Shown: positions 58,546-64,000 of the stretch, in pieces | How positions within the stretch are numbered: the first letter of the stretch is position 1 | Layout of the letters: each line of letters starts with the position of its first letter | Source: Chloroflexota bacterium | GTDB taxonomy: Bacteria; Chloroflexota; Anaerolineae; J102 | Direction of reading: 5' to 3' | Assembly (NCBI GenBank): GCA_029782215.1 | Contig: JAKOVD010000025.1 | Span: 29,812 to 93,811, forward strand | DNA: 64,000 nucleotides | Position numbers and translations under genes: made by a program | Notes under the pieces: model-generated | What the model was told of the DNA's origin: nothing | Databases searched by the model: none | What the model saw: only the letters and a program-made list of their open reading frames with translations

Positions 58546-61395
58546 CTACCCGAGCGCCGGGCTGCCCTGCTCCGGCAGCCGACGCACGACCACCAGCGTG
58601 AAATCGTCGAAAGCAGCCGCGCCTCCTTCCCAGGCCACGACGGCTTGATAGATGCCATCCACCATCTCCTGGCTGCTGGCGCCCTGCAGTGACCGGATGG
58701 TTTCGATCAGGCGCGCTTCCCCGAAATCCTCGACCTCGCTGTTGATGGCGTCCGTGACGCCGTCGGTATACAGGATGAGATAATCGCCCGGCGCCAGGCT
58801 GGCGGCGCCCTCGTCGATGCGAATAGCCGGCAGAATGCCCAGGGCGCTGCCCCGGCCGCGCAGAAACCGGACCTCGTCCGCGCTTGCGCACAGGGCCAGT
58901 CCATGCCCCGCCGAGGCGTAGGCGACACGGTGAATGGCCGGGTCAAGCACCGCGTAATAGATGGTGACGAACATGTCAGAATAGGTGGTGTCCAGGATCG
59001 CCGTATTGACGCGCTGCAGGACCGTCGCCGGCGAAGGGTAGCGCCCCGCCACCATGCGCATGGCCGTCCGCGACAGCGCCATATAGAGCGCTGCCGGAAC
59101 TCCCTTGTCGGCAACATCGGCGATCACCAACCCCCATCTATCGTTGGGCAGCGCCACAAAATCATAGAAATCGCCGCCGATCTCCCGCGCCGGCTCCCAC
59201 AGTGCCGCCACCTCATACCCGGCAATGCGCGGCAGACTATCCGGCAAAAAGCCACGCTGGATATCGTGCGCTACGCCCAGCTCCGTGATCAGCCGCTGCT
59301 GCTCGATCTCGGCCTGCTGCAGGCGGCCGCGCTCAATGGCGACGGCGGCCTGGCTGGCGATCCCGTTCAGAATGTCAAGCAGGCGCCGGCTGTAACTTCG
59401 TTGCGCCTCGACCTCGTCGACGAACATGGCGCCCACAACCGCATCGCTTGCCACCAGGGGTAGGGCAATCAACGCCTTCGTCGCCAAACGGTCCGCAAGC
59501 TCGGACGGTACGAGCTCGGATTGGGTGAGGTCGGGCAGGGCAACGGCCCTGCGTTCGGCTACAAGAAGACGGAGCAGCGGCACCCCATCCGGATGCAGCC
59601 TCTCATCCCAGCCATAGGCATCCAGGCTGCGCCTCTGCGAATGGCTGATCGTCGCCACAAAACCCTCTTCCTGCCCGTGACGCAGCAGGATCGTGCAGCG
59701 GTCCAGCCCTGACAGCGCCGTGGTCAGGCGAGCGACGACATCCAGCGTTTCCGGCAGGTCCCGGGCTCGGCCCATCGCCTGCGCCACCTGCAGCAGCGCC
59801 GTGCTCACCCATGCCTCCTCGCGTTGGGCGGCGATGAGCTGGGCGTTGTGGATGGCTGCCACCGCCTGATCGGCAATACCCTTGAGCAGCGGCAGACGCC
59901 TTTCACTCATGGGTCCGGTCACTTCCTCAACGCCCACCACCATGACGCCCATGAGACCACCGCGCACCAGCAGAGGCAGGAACACAAGGGCATCGGCTAG
60001 CAGCGACTGCGCCAGGATCGGCGACAGCAGTTCGTCCACGTGGTCTTTGCGCACCACGCGCGGCGCTTGCTCCACTTCCAGGAGCGACACGATCGGATCG
60101 TCCCCCGCGGCCAGGTCATGCTTCCCGAAAAGACCTGTCATTTCCTCGTGCAGGCCCCAATGCGCCGCCGGCCGATACGGGCCAGAATCCTCGTGCTGCA
60201 GCCAGATCGCCGCCGACATCACGCCCGTCAACAGCGGCGTCATCCGTACGATCGTCTCCACGACGTCCGCTAGCTCCGTCAGCCGGTTGGTGGCTTCTGC
60301 CACCTCAAGCAGGGCGACCGTGATCCAGGCATCCTCCTGGACACGGCTGTAGAGCTGGGCATTGGCCACAGCCAGAGCAACGGCATCGGCCAGGGCGTTC
60401 AGGATCAGCAGGTCATCGGGTCCGAACGCATTCAGGTGATCGCTCTGCACGTCAAGAACGCCCAGCACCTCGCTTTCAACCTTCAGCGCAACGGCGATCT
60501 CACTGCGCGTATCGGGCAACAGCCGTTGCTCGGCAGGGATGTACAGGGGATCGACAGAAACGTCGGGAGCCACCAGGGTTTCGCCATGTTTGGCGACCCA
60601 GCCGATCATCCCTGCGCCGCCGATGCTGATGTGCTTGCCCGTTCGCAGCCAAAGAGCGCGGGTCACATCCGCGCTTGAGGCCCGGAACACCGCCCGATCT
60701 GTCCCTTTCTCTATCACATAGACCTGGACGTGGTAGTAGCCGAACGCAGCCTGGATCACATCCACGACATGGCTCAGCAGGTCGTCCAGGTTCAGGATCG
60801 ACGCCACCGAGCGCGTCACCCCGGCCAGGGTCTGCAGTTGCTTGCTCCGGCCCTGCTCGCTGCGCAGCAGCCGGCCAGCATGGATGGCGGCCGCAGCCTG
60901 GTTGGCCAGGATCTTGAGCTGCCAGAGGTGATCAGGGGTGTAGACGTCCGGGTCGTTGCCCTGCACCGATAGCGCTCCCAGGGCGTCATCGCCAATGACC
61001 AGGGGGACAAAGATGGCTGTGCGCGGCGGCTCAGGATTGTCATAGCTCGGACGAGCAGGCAGGAGCTCCCAGTCGCGATCAAAGTCCCCAACCAGGAGCG
61101 ACTCCTTCGTCTCGCGCAGCCAGCCCATGATCCCTTGGGCGGCAGGGGTCTCAAAGTAGCTGGGAGGCAGGGCTTCGCCGTTTCGGTTCCAGGCGTAGAG
61201 CTTCGACTGCCCTTCCAGGAACAGCAGAATGTGGATGCGGCTGGGTGGCAGCAGCGGGCGCAGCAAACGCTGCAATTCATCGAGAATGTCCTCCTCCGAG
61301 CTTTCCCGCACTCGCGCCAGGGCCTGACTGGCAGCCTGGAGCATCATCAACGGCGCCGTCGCTGGTGAAAGGTCGGCAAAGGCAGGAGCGGTCAT
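58546..61395 (-). CDS. GAF-SpoIIE-type protein phosphatase (multi-GAF)
   Basis: 949 residues. Four GAF-like sensor domains occupy about 20-185, 190-355, 360-530 and 530-700. They are followed by a short coiled linker and a PP2C-type SpoIIE phosphatase (about 715-940) with metal motifs in E-I-G-G-D-F-Y-D, V-I-A-D-V-A-D-K-G and Y-T-D-G-V-T-D-A. It should dephosphorylate an RsbV-like protein in response to signals sensed by the GAF domains. It overlaps the RsbW-like gene by 4 nt. Confidence 0.92.
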   Translation of the reverse strand: MTAPAFADLSPATAPLMMLQAASQALARVRESSEEDILDELQRLLRPLLPPSRIHILLFLEGQSKLYAWNRNGEALPPSYFETPAAQGIMGWLRETKESLLVGDFDRDWELLPARPSYDNPEPPRTAIFVPLVIGDDALGALSVQGNDPDVYTPDHLWQLKILANQAAAAIHAGRLLRSEQGRSKQLQTLAGVTRSVASILNLDDLLSHVVDVIQAAFGYYHVQVYVIEKGTDRAVFRASSADVTRALWLRTGKHISIGGAGMIGWVAKHGETLVAPDVSVDPLYIPAEQRLLPDTRSEIAVALKVESEVLGVLDVQSDHLNAFGPDDLLILNALADAVALAVANAQLYSRVQEDAWITVALLEVAEATNRLTELADVVETIVRMTPLLTGVMSAAIWLQHEDSGPYRPAAHWGLHEEMTGLFGKHDLAAGDDPIVSLLEVEQAPRVVRKDHVDELLSPILAQSLLADALVFLPLLVRGGLMGVMVVGVEEVTGPMSERRLPLLKGIADQAVAAIHNAQLIAAQREEAWVSTALLQVAQAMGRARDLPETLDVVARLTTALSGLDRCTILLRHGQEEGFVATISHSQRRSLDAYGWDERLHPDGVPLLRLLVAERRAVALPDLTQSELVPSELADRLATKALIALPLVASDAVVGAMFVDEVEAQRSYSRRLLDILNGIASQAAVAIERGRLQQAEIEQQRLITELGVAHDIQRGFLPDSLPRIAGYEVAALWEPAREIGGDFYDFVALPNDRWGLVIADVADKGVPAALYMALSRTAMRMVAGRYPSPATVLQRVNTAILDTTYSDMFVTIYYAVLDPAIHRVAYASAGHGLALCASADEVRFLRGRGSALGILPAIRIDEGAASLAPGDYLILYTDGVTDAINSEVEDFGEARLIETIRSLQGASSQEMVDGIYQAVVAWEGGAAAFDDFTLVVVRRLPEQGSPALG

Positions 61396-61811
61396 GACAC
61401 TACATGGCGTTTGACCATCACCAAGACGTTTCCGTCCTGTTCGAACGAAAAGCGCACGTCGTCCATCAGTTTGCGCATCATGAATAACCCCAAGCCTCCC
61501 ACCTTCCGCTCCGAGAGCGAGCCCGACAGCGTCGGCTCGGGCACGTCCTCCGGCGCAAACGGCTTACCCCAGTCCCTCACCTCCACCACGAAATCGCCTC
61601 CTTCCACGCGACACGTTACCTGGAGCTTGCCTCCGGCCTTGTCATAGGCGTGCTCGACCACGTTGGCAATGGCCTCGTCAACGGCAAGACCGATGGCGAA
61701 GACGTTGTCCTCGTCGACGCCACACTGCCGGCAGCACCCCGCGGTGAAATCCAGGATCGCCGGCAGATTCGAAAGCTCGGCGGTCGTCTGCAGTTCCCAG
61801 GCGCGTGTCAT
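61392..61811 (-). CDS. RsbW-like anti-sigma factor/serine kinase
   Basis: 139 residues, HATPase_c_2 type. The N-box is D-E-A-I-A-N-V-V-E-H-A-Y near residue 45, D-W-G-K-P-F is the G1 region, and G-G-L-G-L-F-M-M-R-K-L-M-D near residue 105 is the ATP lid. It phosphorylates the STAS antagonist or binds a sigma factor. It lies between the STAS gene and the SpoIIE gene, all on the reverse strand. Confidence 0.92.
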   Translation of the reverse strand: MTRAWELQTTAELSNLPAILDFTAGCCRQCGVDEDNVFAIGLAVDEAIANVVEHAYDKAGGKLQVTCRVEGGDFVVEVRDWGKPFAPEDVPEPTLSGSLSERKVGGLGLFMMRKLMDDVRFSFEQDGNVLVMVKRHVVS

Positions 61812-61823
61812 CGTGAATGCGGT

Positions 61824-62165
61824 CTAGTAACTGCCCACCGCCTGCGTCTCCGTCTCGAAGATCTTGAAGAGCTCTGTCAACCCGGCCAGGTCAAGGACCT
61901 GGGCGACGCGCTCGTTGAGCGCCACCAGGCGCACATCACCCCGGTTGGAACGACGGCATTCCTTCGAGGTGTTGATGAGGACGCGCAGCGCCGCCGAGCT
62001 TGTGTAGTCGACGCCGGCCATGTTCAAGACCAGGTGGTAGCGCCCTGCATCGGTGGCTTTGCGAAGTTCCTTCTCGAACGTCTGCGCCGCTTCGCTGTCG
62101 ATGCGCCCGCTGACACGAAACACGTCGCAGCGCTTCAGTTGTTCATGCTCTACCGAGATCGTCAT
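61824..62165 (-). CDS. STAS-domain anti-sigma factor antagonist (RsbV-like)
   Basis: 113 residues, one STAS domain. V-D-Y-T-S-S-A-A-L-R-V-L near residue 55 carries the Ser that RsbW-type kinases phosphorylate. With the adjacent kinase and phosphatase it forms a complete partner-switching set; the target sigma factor is not in the window. Confidence 0.93.
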   Translation of the reverse strand: MTISVEHEQLKRCDVFRVSGRIDSEAAQTFEKELRKATDAGRYHLVLNMAGVDYTSSAALRVLINTSKECRRSNRGDVRLVALNERVAQVLDLAGLTELFKIFETETQAVGSY

Positions 62166-62198
62166 AGGTTCCTCCCAGGATGAAAGTGATGAGATCGC

Positions 62199-63644
62199 TC
62201 AGACCTGCTCTCGCGCCAGGCGCACTGTGGCCATCCCCAGGCCAACGAACACCCACAGCAGGGCCGTCATGTGGGGATAGGTAAGGTTGAAGAGGTAATG
62301 ATCGAGCACGCCCGCGGCCAGCAGCCCAATCATGCTTCCCAGGATGCCGGTCAGGATGGGCGTGTAGAGCGGATCGCTGGCCCGCCGTTCATTCTGCAAT
62401 AAGACCAGCAAGAAAAGGGCCATGACTGCCAGGAAGATGACCAGGCCGACCAACCCCATTTCCTCGGCCATGAGCAGATAGAGGCTGGAGACGCCGATGT
62501 AGAGCCCTATCTCAGGCACTCCCGTGAAGCCCACGCCGAAGAAGGGGTAGCGGCTGATCAGGGTGAAGGCATCGCGGTATTCGCCAACCCGCATCTGCGT
62601 GGCGCGATCCTGCACCGCCAATCCCTCCAGGAGATGCTGGATGTACGCCTGGGTGAAGGGGAGCAGGAAGAGCAGAATGCCGGCCACAAGGGCAATCAGG
62701 AGGAGCTTGCGAAAGCGCAGGGCCCCGATCACGCAGGCGCCCAGGGCAAAGCCCAACAGCGAGCCGCGCGAGATGGTCAGATACAGGCAGGCGACATCCA
62801 GGGCGAGGATCAACGCCACCCAACGCCGCGGCAAGATCGGTTCGGGCGTAAACAGGTGCGGCAGCGTAAACAGCCCCACCAGGATCATGAGCCCCCCAAG
62901 CACGTTGGGGTCGATGCTTGTACCGATGGCCCGCATCAGACCGGTAGGATCATCGTTGACAAAGCGCAGGGCGCCATACCCGCCCGGGTAGCCAAACCGG
63001 CTCAACGCGTCCAGCACCCGCACCGTCATGGCCTGCGGCAACACGTAGAAGGCCACCCCGAAGAACGCGGCGATGGCCCCGCCGATGATAAGCGCTTGCG
63101 CCAGCAGCCGGAGTGTGCGGCGGTCACGGGCGACATTAACCACCACAAAGAACAGGGTGATGCTAATGACCATCTCCATGAACTGGCGCAGATTGTTCAT
63201 GGATGGCGCAGAGTTCTGCAAGCCGATCACAAACGTCACGACAGCGATGGCCAGGAAAAGCGCCACCACACCGCCGATGATCGAGGCGTCAAAACGTGTT
63301 TCCTCCCCCGTCACATACCGCCCCGCCCAGACCACGAAGACGGCAAAGATGGCGAGGTCCAGGAAGGTCGGCGTAAAGCCAATGCTGAACGGCAGCGTGG
63401 CAAAAGGCAACACGGTGCTGATTGCCACCACGCCAATGATCCCCCATAAGGGGCTGCGCACCACGAGCCAGCCACACAGTGCGCCCAGGAACAGGGCAAT
63501 CGCCACATAGGGTCCACCAACGCCGACAAGCAGACCTACACCCAGGCCGCACAGAATCAGCAGGACGAGGATGGCACGGCGCTGATGCCGCCAATCCGGA
63601 TGGACGAGCTGTGACTGAAAACGAAGATATGCAGAGTGGAGCAT
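62199..63644 (-). CDS. O-antigen ligase/polymerase-like membrane protein
   Basis: 481 residues with about ten to twelve hydrophobic helices. A long extracytoplasmic loop between late helices contains R-V-G-E-Y-R-D-A-F-T-L-I-S-R-Y-P-F-F-G-V-G-F, the Wzy_C (O-antigen ligase) pattern. It probably joins or polymerises surface glycan. The start at 63644 (MLHSAYLRFQSQ) is chosen over 63680; no strong ribosome site. It heads the reverse run that ends with the SpoIIE protein. Confidence 0.85.
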   Translation of the reverse strand: MLHSAYLRFQSQLVHPDWRHQRRAILVLLILCGLGVGLLVGVGGPYVAIALFLGALCGWLVVRSPLWGIIGVVAISTVLPFATLPFSIGFTPTFLDLAIFAVFVVWAGRYVTGEETRFDASIIGGVVALFLAIAVVTFVIGLQNSAPSMNNLRQFMEMVISITLFFVVVNVARDRRTLRLLAQALIIGGAIAAFFGVAFYVLPQAMTVRVLDALSRFGYPGGYGALRFVNDDPTGLMRAIGTSIDPNVLGGLMILVGLFTLPHLFTPEPILPRRWVALILALDVACLYLTISRGSLLGFALGACVIGALRFRKLLLIALVAGILLFLLPFTQAYIQHLLEGLAVQDRATQMRVGEYRDAFTLISRYPFFGVGFTGVPEIGLYIGVSSLYLLMAEEMGLVGLVIFLAVMALFLLVLLQNERRASDPLYTPILTGILGSMIGLLAAGVLDHYLFNLTYPHMTALLWVFVGLGMATVRLAREQV

Positions 63645-63723
63645 GGGTGCCAATTCGACGGCCGCGAGCCGCCGCTGCAAGCCATTTTACGGCCTAACAG
63701 TGCCGCTCTTCAAATGTGTGCCC

Positions 63724-63790
63724 GTAGTGACGACTTCGGTCGTCTGCTCTCTCCGGAACGGCAGCGACCTCTGGCGAGCGCCGGGCACTC
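63724..63790. repeat. hairpin repeat, family H3 copy 2 (decayed)
   Basis: CGTAGTGACGACTTCGGTCG at 63723-63742 resembles the left arm of the copy at 58483; the right arm is only partly conserved (GCGACCTCTGG near 63774). A small hairpin GACGAC/GTCGTC lies at 63729-63744. The remaining sequence between 63681 and 63900 has no gene that I can support. Confidence 0.5.
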
Positions 63791-63900
63791 AGCGCAAACA
63801 CCCTAACCCGGACGAGCCGGAACCAAACAGGGGAATGTTGAATGTCGACGCCCCTTGAGCTACAGTAGGCACCACAACCGTCTTACGGTGAGGTGACTTC

Positions 63901-64000
63901 ATGACGACACGACTGCTGACCGAGAGGTATGCTGAAGACCTGGACGGTACGCTGGGCTGCTATGATCGGATTGTGATCACCGGCAGCCTGGCTGAGTTGT
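63901..64000 (+). CDS. unidentified protein, N-terminal part only
   Basis: Reads M-T-T-R-L-L-T-E-R-Y-A-E-D-L-D-G-T-L-G-C-Y-D-R-I-V-I-T-G and runs off the right edge. GAGGTGA at 63890-63896 precedes the ATG. The start resembles a large multi-copy family of uncharacterised, possibly transposase-like proteins, but 33 residues are too few to decide. Confidence 0.45.
   Translation, partial: MTTRLLTERYAEDLDGTLGCYDRIVITGSLAEL

Overview
The window is about 64 kb of high-GC bacterial chromosome. It has the look of a Chloroflexota (Anaerolineae/Caldilineae-like) genome. This is inferred from the mix of families (slipin, DUF4126, Uma2, HicAB, GAF-SpoIIE partner switching, a Leu T-box) and from degenerate heptamer arrays between genes; I could not run a 16S comparison. 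The ends cut a YCII-like gene (left) and an unidentified gene (right).

Layout. 1-3.75 kb: partial YCII gene, DUF4126 membrane protein, then a reverse unit of hydrolase, methyltransferase and MFS transporter. 3.85-8.65 kb: rpsB-tsf-pyrH-frr-uppS-cdsA (translation, ribosome recycling, envelope lipid precursors). 8.7-11.8 kb: reverse comEA, slipin and an enlarged CDF transporter. 11.9-15.0 kb: an LCMT-type methyltransferase, then a 2.2-kb accessory patch (lipoprotein, two small membrane proteins, RHS debris, an antitoxin relic) bounded by inverted copies of one hairpin repeat. 15.0-19.7 kb (reverse): two tRNA-Ala genes, a leucine T-box leader, ilvE, hicBA and leuS. One tRNA-Ala gene sits inside the T-box leader. 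19.7-24.5 kb: pyrG with an attenuator-like hairpin, yebC-ruvC-response regulator-ruvA, tRNA-Thr. 24.5-30.9 kb: ResB-like protein, udk, phosphoribosyltransferase, TPR protein, glycosyltransferase, PH-domain protein, surE. 31-34.2 kb: class A PBP. 34.4-36.5 kb: Nif3, SGNH hydrolase, GNAT. 36.6-41.5 kb (reverse): tdh-kbl-glpX-ppx. 41.6-47.6 kb: membrane proteins, MazG-like, Uma2, CorC-cdd-recO, short GlmU-like protein. 47.6-53.3 kb (reverse): rrn operon 16S-tRNA-Ile-23S-5S with two tandem promoters. 53.4-56.1 kb: dnaX-ybaB-recR. 56.2-63.6 kb: cupin, nitrilase-family amidase, MoxR ATPase, a SpoIIE/RsbW/RsbV partner-switching module and an O-antigen-ligase-like protein.

Most of this is core housekeeping. 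The unexplained structure lies between the genes. (1) A tRNA-Ala gene separates the specifier domain of a T-box leader from its antiterminator. (2) At least six gene junctions carry tandem arrays of exactly 7-bp units. The unit sequence differs from array to array, and the arrays end exactly at start or stop codons. (3) Several families of perfect hairpin repeats occur, with compensatory changes between copies.
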